DNA from: Pagrus major
Lineage: Eukaryota > Chordata > Actinopteri > Spariformes > Sparidae
Assembly (NCBI RefSeq): GCF_040436345.1
Contig: NC_133230.1
Location: 27,119,051 to 27,183,050, forward strand
DNA: 64,000 nucleotides
Direction of reading: 5' to 3'
The translations under genes and the position numbers were made by a program. The notes under the pieces were generated by a model that saw nothing but the letters and a program-made list of their open reading frames with translations, searched no databases and was not told the origin of the DNA. Below are positions 1 to 11,461 of this stretch, one piece after another. Numbering within the stretch: position 1 is the first letter of the stretch; the number at the start of each line of letters is the position of its first letter.

Positions 1-1492
1 CTGTAATTGGGGAGATGGGTGATCCCATGGCTGTTCCTTTAGTTTGCTTGGAGATTCTGTCTTTGTACAAGAAACAAGATGTGTCAAGTCACAACTCTAC
101 TAGTTTGATGACCAAGGTTCCAAATTTAAGTCATGTGATGACAACTGAGCCAGCAACTCCTTTCTCTGATGAAGATTGATAGATTTGATTGAAAGCTCAG
201 CTTCAGCTTGTGATGTCCAGTAGCCAAATAGATAAACTGCATATGCACATCCACAGTTCCACTTCTTGCATGTCATACCACTTTCTCTCTATGTTCATTA
301 TTGATATAAAAGCAATTCAATGTTTTTAAATGACTTGTTTTAAAAATAGAACTCTATAAAATGATCTTAAATCTGTACTTGATGGCTGCATACATGATAC
401 AATGTTATGTATTTCAAGGTAGAGTTAGTGATTGCTAAGATTATAATACTGTATTAAAAATGAAAATGCAATTGAAGTAGAATTCATTGTAACACAACCC
501 TAACATCACTCGTAACTCCAGCAGCATCTTGTCTATCACACAGTGGATGTAACAGTCCAGAACAAGTACTTTTCCAACCTGTAACCCCTCTATATAAAGG
601 GATCAGCCTCAACATTAAAAAAAAAAACGTTCTGCTGGGAAACCTTGAGTCCTGGCAGTCATGTTGATGTTGCTTGACACGCACCAAGACAAAGTACACT
701 CCCTGATGGCAACAGCACTACCTGATGGCAGTGGCCACCAGCAGAACAATGCACAATGCAAAAATTGCTCAGAAATGGCCCGAATAATGTGATACATCGC
801 TTAAGGTGTTGACCAATCCAATCAAGCATCCGTGGGACATGCCGGAAAGGTCCAATCCAAAGAGGCCCAACCGTGAAATGGACATGGCTCTGACCCATCA
901 AGGCATGGACACCGGATTTCAGGGGGTGTCCTGTGATGTCTGGCACCAGGGCGTTAAAGCGAGGTGGGACCTTCATAGATCGTACTTGTTCCGGCATACC
1001 ATGAAAGCTTGATCGGATATGGATCGGGTAATTTGGAGGCCAGGTTCACTCTCGTCACCTCCTGGGTCGTATTTGCCATTTGGTAGGGTGTATTGTCCTG
1101 CTTGGGAGGCCACTGCCATCTGGTAGTGCAGTTGCTATGCTGGAGTGTACATCGTCTGCATCAGTGTTTGGGCAGGTGTCAAGAGTCATCCACATGAATG
1201 CCAGGACCCAAGTGTTCCCATCAGAACATTGCACTGAAATGATCAATGTTAATCACTTCAGCTATTGGTGGTAATTAGTGAACCATTTGTTACTTTTGTT
1301 TTTCAAAGAAAAAAAGAAATAATGTCCAAAAACTATCAATATAATACCCATGTTGTAATAATACAGGATTATCTATTAAGAATGGCCTGCAGATAAGTTG
1401 AATTTGAACCCTCCTGTACATCACAGAGGTATTTGGTTACATTCTGGTATCAGCTGCTCACAGGTGTGTGCAGTACAGTAGGTGTACAGTAC
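1..1492 (-). other. dapp1 intron 4, partial
   Basis: No exon of the PH domain was found here. Apart from the inverted-repeat element at about 640-1240, positions 1-480 and 1250-1490 look like unremarkable AT-rich intron. Confidence 0.6.
640..1240. repeat. imperfect inverted-repeat element in dapp1 intron 4
   Basis: The arm at about 640-770 contains CTACCTGATGGCAGTGGCC. The arm at about 1085-1235 contains the reverse complement of a close relative (CTACCAGATGGCAGTGGCC). Flanking words such as GTCCTGGCA, CTTGACAC and GTACACTCC also match in inverted order. The spacer, about 800-1060, resembles the non-coding end of common fish DNA transposons. Open frames on both strands are by-products of the symmetry. 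Probably a non-autonomous DNA element; family not determined. Confidence 0.5.
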
Positions 1493-1623
1493 CGATGGAG
1501 CACTCGGCACCAGATCGTTTTCCGTGCGGCCCGTCTGTATGGCTGTGTGAACCCGCACAGATTCGTAGATGGACGGCTCCTCCACACGCCAAGGATATGG
1601 ACACTTCAGCACAATGAGGGTTC
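1493..1623 (-). CDS. dapp1: dapp1 coding exon 4 (phosphotyrosine linker)
   Basis: Acceptor ACCAG, donor GTACTG. It encodes TLIVLKCPYP, then VEEPSIYESVRVHTAIQTGR, then TENDLVPSAPS. This is the linker between SH2 and PH, with the single regulatory tyrosine. It ends in phase 0. Confidence 0.92.
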
Positions 1624-4600
1624 CTGGTTCAGAGGCAGTGAGGAGGTTATAGCCCTGACTTAGAACATACAACATCAACAATGCAACAAACATATGTGGG
1701 ACTATTTTCTTGTCAAATGGAGAATATGGAGTGGAGATTTTCTACCAATGCACGGAAGTGTTGTAAAGTTTCATCTTTATTATGTCATGTGTGAAGTACG
1801 CAACACAGGAAAATATGGTGTAGTAATCCTGTAATAGCACAGTCAACAGCTGGCCACCACGCTACACTGTCAGTTGTTCTTGGTTAACTCAGATGGTTTT
1901 TTCCAAGACTTGTCTAACCCTAACCCTTGTCTTACTTATATAATAACATCCTCTCTATAAAATGAAAAAAAGTAATTAACATTTTTATTTGTGTAGCTTT
2001 ACAGTATATATACAGTATATTGATGAGAACATCGGAATGTCTTCCTCATTTGTGTGCTGACTTATCTGATAAACAAATACAGTAAATAACAGTTGTCAGA
2101 TGGTGATGTCATCCACAAAAGACAGATAACATTTTCTTCATGGTGCTCTGAAATCTTATTAATATCACCTAATATTTTGAAATAAATCAGAAAATTAAAG
2201 TCATTAAACTGATTTCAATTACAAAGTCTGCCCTGCCTCTGAAAGATGGCCACTTTCAGAATCCACTGCAGATGTAAGAAAACCATGTTAACAGTGAATG
2301 TGAGTAAAGCTGCTTGGCCTTTCTGTGCAATCAGATCCAAGTGCAGCACTCTGGGCTTGAGTACTCAGCAACTGGACTGTTGAGGGAGTCTGTTCATGAC
2401 TTCCGATGGGCATTTTTCATTGAAAAGACATTTAAAAAACATCCATAGTCACCATTGAAAAGACGTTCACAACTGGTTCAAAAGTAAAAGTTTTTTCACC
2501 GACTATTTGAAGACGTTAATTAAATGTTCACATTTAGACCATATTTCACTGGAATTTGCAATATTGTCTTGAATTAATAAATTTAGATGTGTTTTTTTTT
2601 AGTCAGGTTCCAAGATGACGATATGCTCTTATTTGCACATCATAGATGTTGTTAGACAAATTTGTGTTTTGTGTCACATTGATGTACCACATTTTAGACA
2701 GGGGAAATTATGGCAAAAAATAGGTCTTAGACATTCAGACTGGAAATCACCCAGGTTTCAGCTGGAAGTCAACTCTGAAATTCCGGTTTGTGCTCACTGG
2801 GAGGGGTCTCATTTCTAAAACCCATACTAAATCTTTGTGTACGTACAAATGAGGAAATGTACGTACGCCAAAAAATGCAGCATGCTTGTTAGATAAGATC
2901 TGAAGTTCTGCATACCTGTGTCACTGCCCAGCAGAGGCTGGTTAGCGAAGTGGTTGACAAAGTCGTGAAGGGTGGCGAACTCGTTAAACCCAAACACATA
3001 GCCGCTGTCTTTGCGTGTCACATGAAAATGCTTGACAGAATCCTTCGCCCTGTGTCATATGACAAACAAACACAATGTAAAGTTACACTTTTAAAGTAGT
3101 GTTGTTGTTCATAGTCTACTATTTTTAATGTACTGATATTGAAAATGAGTAGTATTCTTCATTTCTAACGTGCACATCAAATGCACTCAAATGTGCAAAC
3201 TGAATGCAGGATATGAGCCGACAGGCATTTTTGCGTCTTAACAATGCAATGCTGTTTTATAGTGTCATTGTGTTTTGGTTACCACTGTACTGTCTCAGTT
3301 ACATAATGTAGCTGTATGCAGCTCTATTGCCCTAGCAGAAATTCCCCTTGTGGACAAAAAAGTATATCTTATCTATCTCTATACAGAAGTTACTTACTTT
3401 TGGCAGGCAGCCCACCATTAAGTTTTAATATTGGCTCTCCAAGGGAAACAGTTTGGGCATGATAAGCCCTACATTAGATAACTCATTTGAGCATCTGCTG
3501 AACTATTTTAAAGTAAGCGCACAACTGAGTTTCAACACCAGTAATTTACTGTGACAAGAGATGTTTATGGTGCCACTATTGACCAAAACCAGGGCTATTA
3601 TTTTCACTGAGAGTAAGTGTGTTATAGACAGACTGACCTGACAGACAGTGCAAAGCAGCCTGGTCCCTCATTACTGTTTCTCAGGAGATAACTTCCATCA
3701 GTCCCATTAGACAAGAGAAGGGCCTCTGCAGCATGGCGGGACAGGTCATAGTGGTACCACCTGCAACACAATAAAGAAGAAATAACCTGTAAGTTACAGG
3801 TTTTAGTGAACTAAGAACCAAACTTGATCTATTAAATATATAATTAAAAAAATAGATAAATCTAAATGACCATGTTCAGGAAAAACATAATCAATAATGA
3901 CATCAAGCCACTAAACCAGCATGATGTAACAGCCTCTGCTTTCTCCACCTCTTCTCCTGCTCATTCTCAGTGAGAGATGTGCAGTATAATTGCTTTTCTT
4001 AAGCTTTTGTAACTCCGTGTGGAATCCACACTATTCCACATTAATCACTTGAACGCTGAGATGTGACGTGTAGCACCTAGATGCTATTTGTATGTGCACC
4101 GGAATCTAAAACAAAGGTGAAGAAAACATTCAACGTTCAAGATTAATAATAGTCTCAGACTGTAAAACAGATGCAAAGGAAACTAGTAAGGGGATGTGAA
4201 AGTCCATAATTTGCATTCCCGAGTTGAAAAACATTCATGCTCAAGCTCAAGAAGAATGAACATGATCCGTTTGTGTCCATATTTTAAAAGCAGCTTCAGA
4301 TTGATCAGTTCACATTTCTTACTGTCTGCAGCCTGAACATGAAGTGCTGTGTCACCTTTGTGCTCCGGGCTGGAGTGTTTCAGTGACTCTGCTCTTTGCT
4401 GGTCTAGAAAGCTCTCATAGAAACCTGTTATACTTATAACCTTACATTATACTTGTGCAGTGTCAACAGATTGAAGTCAGGAATGCAGTGTAACCAGACC
4501 TTCCATGAATTCATGCAGCACTAGATGTTAATATCTTAAACAAATATTAAAAAACTAACACAGAGTCGGCCGAAAACCCAAAGACTCTTCATTTACGAAG

Positions 4601-6425
4601 CTTGAACCAGCAAATATTTGACATTTTTGCTTGAAAAATGACCAAAACAATGAATCAGTTATCACAGTAGTTGTCAATAACTTTTCTTTCAATTGACTTA
4701 TTGATTAGGCGACTAACTGTTGCTAGACAAAGCACTTTTGTGGTGGGACGCTATCTGAGGAGCAGAAGCTTAATCCATCAATCAATCCATCAATCCATCA
4801 ATCAATACATCAGTCCATACATACATACATACATATGTATATACATACAAACATACATACATACATACATACATACTGGGCACCGGCTGCATGCGTTGGG
4901 GCACTGGAACCTTGATGCATTAATGTTGAAAAAGTTCCAAGGCCTGGTTAACATTAAAGGCTCTATCTTATGGTGTCATTTCTAGTTTCAAATAGCAACC
5001 TGTGCGCCCCTGGGCGTGTTGGCGCACTGATGGCGCATTGCTATCTTGAGGCAGCAGAAAATGACAGCGCCATAGACCAACAGAAAGCTGGTCTGAAGTC
5101 AAAGGCGCAGTCTGTTCTGATACTTAAAGAGCGCATTATTCAGACAGTAAGTACAACTATGGTTTCTGCTGCTGGAGGATGCTGCAGGTAATGTCAGTAA
5201 TATTTTCCTCATTAAGGACATATTTCTCTCCTGTCATCCCACCCTTATTGATGATACTTTTTATGACCCATCCCACCTGATACATGGACTGAGAATCTCG
5301 CGCACACAGAGGGACGCAGCAGCGCTCCTCCTCCTCCTCAGTTTAATATGAGTGTATTTTGTTATATACAGTCAAACAGAGTTGTTGGTGGGACAGATGA
5401 TTGTGAAATGGCAGGCAGAGGGTCCAGCAGCCGAGGATCACACACATGTCCCTGGCGCACCTGGCTCTTAAAGGGAATGTGGGAAGACACTGGGATTGGT
5501 TTGATTTATATTCCGCCCAAAACACACCCATGACTAATTCAGGGTGTAAATACCACGCCTTTGCGCCGTGCGCCACACTTTGTGCCCAGATTATCCGCAG
5601 TTTAACTAGCAAAATGGACTTGGACCAACCCTAAACGCACAGCGCGCTGCGCTTTAGACCATGCGCCATAGACCGGCTAAATAGGGCCATGTGAGCCACT
5701 TAACCATAGCTTTAAAGTCTTGGCTTATTGAGTCTTGAAAAAATAAAAACAGCATATGAGTCATATTTCCTGATTACAAATTGACGTGTGCTGGATTGAA
5801 TTTTTTACTTAAATGTCATAACTCTGATGAAAAACTTCCTGTAATATTTACCAGATTTGATAAACAAGCATCGTCGCACGGACCCAGGTCTTTAAGCACA
5901 ATTCTTCTCCGCACAGATATTATATGTAGAATAAACAAGACATTCAGTTTAACTGTTTGTTCAGAGATGGGCTGATGGTGCTCTGGTCAAGCATTTCTTT
6001 AAGCAAAAGGGACTGTTACTCTCCCGTGAAGAATTCATAGGAAAGTTTGGATTATTACACCAAAAGTGTATCTGGTCAATAGAAAGTGTTAACAGTAGAA
6101 CTCTGTCCAGAGGCTACACCTGTGATTATTCTATTCAACTGTGCTGTTTATGTACAGTTTATGTTTTACCAACAGTCTACATTTAGCTCTAAAGCTCTTA
6201 AAATACGTCCCATAAAGCGCATTCGTGAATAATTCTAACTGCATGGTTCTGTCCATGTGGGCTCGTGATTCGTTCGCTTCGAGCAGAATCTCGTTTTCTC
6301 TACCAGGTGAGAGGCAGCAGAGAGAGAGAGCCTCACACCAGAGTCAAAGAAGATGAACAGTCTTACCCCAAAGTCTCCAGCTCGTCACTCATGTCCTCAG
6401 TGGACGCATCACTGTAGAAACTCAT
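1493..6425 (-). CDS. dapp1: dapp1 (Bam32) adaptor, 5' part (coding exons 1-4)
   Basis: Dual adaptor of phosphotyrosine and 3-phosphoinositides, a cytosolic B-cell-type signalling adaptor with an N-terminal SH2 and a C-terminal PH domain. Joined coding exons on the minus strand: 6425-6367, 3760-3638, 3049-2916, 1623-1493, giving 149 residues with all junctions in frame. The SH2 domain runs from WYHY (residue 21) to about residue 115. The phosphotyrosine-binding arginine lies in SYLLR (R47). The segment EEPSIYESVRVH holds the tyrosine (Y125 here) that matches the regulated Tyr139 of the human protein as I remember it. Exon 4 ends in phase 0, and the PH-domain exons are not in the window, so the gene is truncated by the left edge. 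The N-terminus is about 14 residues shorter than human DAPP1. Assignment rests on remembered family sequence. Confidence 0.92.
1624..2915 (-). other. dapp1 intron 3
   Basis: AT-rich intron. I see no coding exon, RNA gene or clear transposon end in it. Confidence 0.6.
2916..3049 (-). CDS. dapp1: dapp1 coding exon 3 (SH2, second half)
   Basis: Acceptor ACACAG, donor GTATGC. It encodes AKDSVKHFHVTRKDSGYVF followed by GFNEFATLHDFVNHF and ANQPLLGSDT, the conserved end of the DAPP1 SH2 domain. One base (G) is carried into the next exon. Confidence 0.93.
3050..3637 (-). other. dapp1 intron 2
   Basis: Ordinary intron sequence with a short run TATCTTATCTATCTCTAT; nothing else recognised. Confidence 0.6.
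3638..3760 (-). CDS. dapp1: dapp1 coding exon 2 (SH2, first half)
   Basis: Bounded by acceptor TTGCAG and donor GTCAGT. It starts with one base completing a Gly codon and ends with two bases of an Arg codon. It encodes WYHYDLSRHAAEALLLSNG and then the phosphotyrosine-binding strand GSYLLRNSNEGPG. Confidence 0.93.
4770..4876. repeat. ATCA/ATCC then CATA microsatellite
   Basis: Runs of ATCAATCC-type units pass into CATACATACATACATA with a central ATATGTATATA interruption, a compound tetranucleotide tract. Confidence 0.9.
4959..5688. mobile_element. GCGC-rich non-autonomous DNA element, copy 1
   Basis: Starts with GGCTCTATCTTATG and ends with AAATAGGGCC, so the ends are roughly inverted. Inside are many GCGC/GCGCC words (TGTGCGCCCCTGGGCGTG, GCAGCAGCGCTCCTCC, CATGCGCCATAGACC). 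A second copy lies at 57370-58530 in the same orientation with many shared blocks, including GACAGATGATTGTGAAA and AGCTGGTCT. No transposase is visible. Termini are approximate and the superfamily is not determined. Confidence 0.65.
6367..6425 (-). CDS. dapp1: dapp1 coding exon 1
   Basis: Starts with ATG at 6425-6423 and encodes MSFYSDASTEDMSDELETL plus two bases of a glycine codon. The donor GTAAGA begins at 6366. The peptide is short and acidic, as expected for the region before the SH2 domain. The 5' UTR continues upstream but its start cannot be fixed. Confidence 0.85.
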
Positions 6426-6692
6426 GAGGAGGATCCAGTCACCAAACGTCAAGCCACAAAGTTCGGACGATGACCGAAAAGTTCAGCCAGCAGACAGAAG
6501 TGAAAGCTGTCTGACACGCCTAGGAGGAAATACTCGCTGCTGAGGCTGTGTACAGTGTCAGTGCTTTCCCTCTACAGCTCTACCACCAGACACTTTGTAA
6601 GTAAGGAATACGTTCAATGTTTTGTCCAGATATTAATATAAACCAGGTCATCTCATCAGTGATTTCTGGAGTTCAGTCTTCATCAGCGGATG

Positions 6693-6750
6693 CTCATAAT
6701 AATATAATATAATATAATATAATATAATATAATATAATATAATATAATAA
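6693..6750. repeat. (AATAT)n microsatellite
   Basis: About eleven near-perfect pentanucleotide units, TAATATAATATAATATAATA and onward. Confidence 0.95.
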
Positions 6751-6930
6751 AGAGATATAAATGTGGACTGAATAATTGTGTAAAAACGATAATGGGATAT
6801 GATAAGATCATACAATGCCTTCTACAGCAGCTTAACTATAATTTGATATGTTTCATATTGTTTTTGTGTTGGTTCAAATTTTCCCAGGAAATATGAGCCA
6901 GATGGCCACATAACTGCGCTAATACGAGTA

Positions 6931-8545
6931 CACTACCAGTCAAACGTTTGGACACACCTTCTCATTCAATGGTTTTTCTTTATTTTTATTATTTTCTACA
7001 TTGTAGATCAATACTGAAGACATCCAAACTATGAAGGAACACATATGGAATTATGCAGTAAATAAAAAAGTGTTAAACAAACCAGAATATGTTTTATATT
7101 TTATATTCTTCAAAGTAGCCACCTTTTGTTTTGATGACATCTTTGCACACTCTTGGCATTCTCAGTCAGCTTTATGAGGTCGTCACCTGGAATGGTTTTC
7201 CACCAGTCCTGAAGGAGTTCTCAGAGGTGCTGAGCACTTGTTGGCTGCTTTGCCTTCACTCTGCGGTCAAACTCATCCCAAACCATCTCAATTGGGTTTA
7301 GGTCGGGTGATTGTGGAGGCCAGGTCATCTGACGCAGCACTCCATCACTCTCCTTCTTGGTCAGATAGCCATTACAAAGCCTGGAGGTGTGTTTGGGTCA
7401 TTGTCCTGTTGAAAAACAAATGATGGTCCCACTAAGCACAAACCAGATGGGATGGCATGTCGCTGCAGAATGCTGTGGTAGCCATGCTGGTTCAGTGTGC
7501 CTTGAATTTTGAATAAATCACCAACAGCGTCACCAGCAAAGCACCTGACACCATCACACCTCCTCCTCCATGCTTCACGGTGGGAACCACACATGTAGAA
7601 ACCATCCGCTCACCTTTTCTGCATCCCACAAAGACAAATCTCAAATTTGGACTCAACAGAACAAAGTTCAGATTTCCACTGGTCTAATGTCCATTCCTTC
7701 TGTTTCTTGGCCCAAACGCCTCTCTTCTTCTTCTTGTTCTTCCTCAGTAGTAGCTTCTTTGCAGCAATTCGACCATGAAGGCCTGATTCACACAGTCTCA
7801 TCTGAACAGTTGATGTTGAGATGTGTCTGCTACTTGAACTCTGAAGAATTTATGTGGGCTCTAATCTGAGGGGCTGTTAATTTGTGGTTTCTGAGTCTGG
7901 TAACTCTAATGAACTTATCCTCTGCAGCAGAGGTAACTCTTGGTCCTTCTTTCGTGGGGTGGTCCTCATGAGAGCCAGTTTCATCATGTGTTTGATGGTT
8001 TTCACAACTGCACTTGAGGATACATTCAAAGTTCTTGATATTTTCCAGATTGACTGACCTTCATGTCTTAAAGTAATGATGGATTATCATTTCTCTTTAC
8101 TTAACTGAGTGGTTCTTGCCATAATATGGATTAGAACAGTAGTCGAATAGGGCTATTCACTGTATTGAACTGTGTACAAACCCTACCTCTGCACAACACA
8201 ACTGATGGTCTCAAACACATTAAGAAGGCAAGAAATTACACAAATTAACTCTTGACAAGGCACACCTGTTAATTGAAAAAACATTCCAGGTGACTGCCTC
8301 ATGAAGCTGACTGAGAATGCCAAGAGTGTGCAAAGCTGTCATCAAAACAAAAGGTGGCTACTTTGAAGAATATAAAATACAAATCATATTCTGGTTTGTT
8401 TAACACTTTTTTGTTTACTACATAATTCCATATGTGTTCCTTCATAGTTTGGATGTCTTCAGTATTGATCCACAATGTAGAACATACTAAAAATAAAGAA
8501 AAACCTTTGAATGAGAAGGTGTGTCCAAACTTTTGACTGGTAGTG
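6931..8545 (-). mobile_element. Tc1-type DNA transposon with long terminal inverted repeats
   Basis: The left end CACTACCAGTCAAACGTTTG and right end TTTTGACTGGTAGTG are inverted copies. Each is next to TA, the target duplication expected for Tc1/mariner (TA at 6929-6930 and 8546-8547). Inverted similarity extends roughly 250 bp inward on each side, through GAAGACATCCAAACTATGAA and CACACTCTTGGCATTCTCAG. The element is 1615 bp. The transposase frame inside, on the minus strand, is disrupted. I recognise this as the common fish and frog Tc1 group with long inverted repeats. Confidence 0.93.
7140..8122 (-). pseudogene. Tc1 transposase, disrupted
   Basis: The frame starts MARTTQLSKEK at 8122 and meets a stop straight after. 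Downstream, in shifting frames, are recognisable pieces of the helix-turn-helix and DDE domains: LRHEGQSIWKISRTLNVSSS, then near 7460-7600 the tract equivalent to the catalytic core, then a C-terminal region with many changes. Stops and frameshifts make a functional enzyme impossible from this copy. Confidence 0.8.
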
Positions 8546-8547
8546 TA

Positions 8548-8602
8548 CATATATATACAAACATATATACATACACACACACACACACACACACATAAAT
8601 AT
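8548..8602. repeat. ATATAC/(CA)n microsatellite beside the Tc1 right end
   Basis: ATATATATACAAACATATAT followed by about eleven CA units, then more AT-rich dinucleotides. Confidence 0.9.
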
Positions 8603-9289
8603 ATATGTATATATAATGTATATCTGACAAGATGACTTCATTTAAGTTCTCAAGTAATTTCTGCATATAAATTGGACCAACTATACAGATGTGAACAACT
8701 GTGTGTTTATTGCAATAAAACAGTGCAAACAGTTGGATTTACAATCATTACACAATATGAAAATGCTCATCCATGACTGCTGTCGACTGCACTGCAGTCT
8801 TTAAGGCTTCTGTAGAAAAGAAGACATCTGAATCAGAGTTAAGGCTGAGAAAGTATTCTCATGTTATCAGATGGTTCATTACTACACAGATAATGGTCAC
8901 TTCACTTCAGACTATTAGGATTCTGAACTGGCCAAACTGCATTCAGGATTTCTATCATATAGTGCATTCACTCATCAGGACCAGTATTTCACTGCTGGGC
9001 TGCACCAAGAAGGACTAAATGAAATGAGCTCAGGAATCATATAGAATTAGTCGATCCATGTTTGTTTTTACATTCCATCCTCCTTCATTTTAATTTCATT
9101 ACTAATCTGAGATGATTATTGGGTCTAATATTGTATTTATGTCAAAATTAATCATAATGTCATTAAATCCAAGATCCACAATAAACCTATCACACTACAC
9201 ACAGCTTATTTTCTATCATTAACAGAATTATTTTAATAATTTTATGCGATGGCGCAATTGCATGGCCCAATGTGCAAGAATCAGGGTGT

Positions 9290-9615
9290 CGAAACTTTTT
9301 CCCCTAAGTGGGCCAAAACTGAAAATTAATGGTGGGCCACAGGCACAAAGCAAACACCTCCTGTATTACATTGTGAAGATGCAAAATGGTGTAAGGATCC
9401 CAAGTTCTCTTCATTGACCGACTTCCTGCACAAATGTCACTCTGCACAGCATGCTGACATTATGAAAATAATAATGAGGGATCCTAACATGTTTAAAGAG
9501 CATTTATACCACACAAAAAACACAATAAATATCATTATCACTTTTACTTTTTTTTATTTGCTAGAATCATTTGGTGGACCAAAGTGAATCTTATGGAGGG
9601 CCATCATTGGGGTGT
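9290..9615. repeat. diffuse interspersed repeat
   Basis: Ends resemble the fish repeat type that begins GGGTGTC(A/G)AA and mentions GGGCC; the right side carries GGAGGGCCATCATTGG. Called from remembered pattern only; boundaries uncertain. Confidence 0.3.
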
Positions 9616-11265
9616 CCTGCTCTAAATGGTTAAAGAGTAAGGAATTCCCTGTATAAATAATTTAATAAAATAAAACAATAAAACATTTTAATCTTAAACA
9701 GGCTTTGGAACAATGCACATTATCTGTAGGAGGTAAAGCAATTTGTTGCAAATGTATCAAATGATCTAATCTAATCTAATATAGATCAGACTAAACACAT
9801 TTCAGTTTAATTTGGTTCAATCGTGTGTTCAAAGTATTTTTGATATGAAAACAGTGAACTGGAAAATATTACTAATTGGGAGCTCCTGGGTGGAAAATCC
9901 TTTAAATCTTGATTTAATCTGATCCATGTTTATCCTCGTTAGTGCAGCTCAGCACAAAAGTTATCGTGCAAATGCATCAGTCCAAACTCAGAACAGCTCA
10001 GCTCAGCTTCAGCGTCATTGATTTCTAATGTAGTATTGTCATGTCAGTATGACTCAGTGATTAATCCTCGGACCTGCTCTGGTGTCAGCACTACAGCTGA
10101 GCGGGTCAACAGAAACAGGCTGCTCATTGTAACATCTCTGTGAAATTCTCAGTCTTTTTCTACACACCATCCACAGACTGTAAACACATTCCAGCAACTG
10201 TAGGCATGTCAGTGTGTTTGTTCATCATCAAGCAGTGTGAACTACTAAAAATACAAATAAAAAATGACATCAGTCTGGTATATTGCAGTAAACATGAACA
10301 AGACCATGATCCAGACACCTCCAGACAGCACTGCTATGGCTCTGTTCCTGCCTGCCTCCTTTATAGATGTTGGAAGAAGAGCACCCTCCTGTTTTGTTTC
10401 AGCCATGTTTGGCTACTGCAGCCTTATTTCAAACGAGTTGGCAACATGCTTGATATTAACATACTGTAGGACGACTGAGTGAGGGTTAGTGGAGACAAAT
10501 AACAGGCAATCTCAACCTCATTTGCTAGCAGTATTAGCTCACGCTGTTGTGATGCCGCCAGGGCAGAGAAGATTTGCCAGTTCATCACGAAAACGGTGCA
10601 TGGACACATGCTCCCAGCTTTTTGCTTTGTTGAAGAAAAAGGTTTTCATGAGCTGATGGTGTTTGTTGATGCATTCAGTAAGGTCAGGCTCAGACTACAG
10701 GAGTATCAGCTGTTTTAACCCAGATATACCCCTCCCGACAATCGGAGGAGAAATCTGGCACGATAATCTTCATATCCTTATTCAGGAATACGTATTCAAT
10801 ATCCTGAAGTATGTGATGCATCATTATTTTCAAGTCTTGTAGTATGTGAAGATTTGAGATTAGAGAAAAAAACATCTGTGAAGATTCTCCTTAGGCGCGT
10901 AATGCAACCTGATTTCACAGTCGGTTAGGATTTTAAAAGTCCTTTAAAGTGAGTCCAGCTTCAGTAGAACATGTCCAAATCAAACATAGTTTTCCTAATA
11001 GCAAATCAGTCTCTCCAAGAGTTCTTTGGCTATGGATATTTAGCACAATGAGTGGTCTTTCAGCAGAGATCGTGAATAGCTGGTGAGTGGAACATCTGTA
11101 CAAAGAATCCATACGATCAGTAACATGCACTGAATCCAGTATCTCAACATCCACAGTCTCTCTACTGTCAGGTCTTTCCCTGTCCAGGTCATATAGAGGT
11201 ATGACTGTCTGGTCTGCTGACCAAGAGGATGCAGCCCTCTGCCTCTGTGTGTGTGTAGAAGGAGG

Positions 11266-11461
11266 TCAGGAAACCACTGCGTCTGTGCTGGGCTCCAGGC
11301 CAGGGTTGTCAGCAGACACTGGCAGCCTGTTGACTCTGGAGTGATTCTGGTTCCAGCGCTGCATTCTTTTATAGTACCTCTCTGAATCAACTTTGTCCAT
11401 CTGAGCTGTATTCAGAACAGCAGAGGGGTTTAAGGTGTTGTGCAGTGCTCGGACCAACAGC
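11266..11461 (-). CDS. atp10d: atp10d coding exon 22: C-terminal tail and stop
   Basis: Acceptor TCTGCAG. It encodes [39 protein letters not shown] and a short tail, with stop TGA at 11268-11266. The tail is shorter than in human ATP10D. The 3' UTR extends below 11266. Confidence 0.92.

Larger units (their letters stand above)
3761..6366 (-). other. dapp1 intron 1
   Basis: The largest dapp1 intron in the window. It holds a CATA-type microsatellite (4770-4876) and a GCGC-rich DNA element (4959-5688). The rest shows nothing I can name. Confidence 0.6.
6426..11265. other. intergenic region between dapp1 and the atp10d stop codon
   Basis: Contains the dapp1 5' UTR/promoter side (from about 6426) and the atp10d 3' UTR (below 11266). 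Also present are an AATAT microsatellite, a complete Tc1 element and a diffuse repeat at about 9290-9615. No further gene was recognised. I could not identify a convincing atp10d polyadenylation signal by eye. Confidence 0.55.

Noticed and set aside
10140..10482. Overlapping plus-strand frames of 72-109 codons
   Set aside because: No domain, no splice signals consistent with an exon, and composition like the surrounding non-coding DNA.
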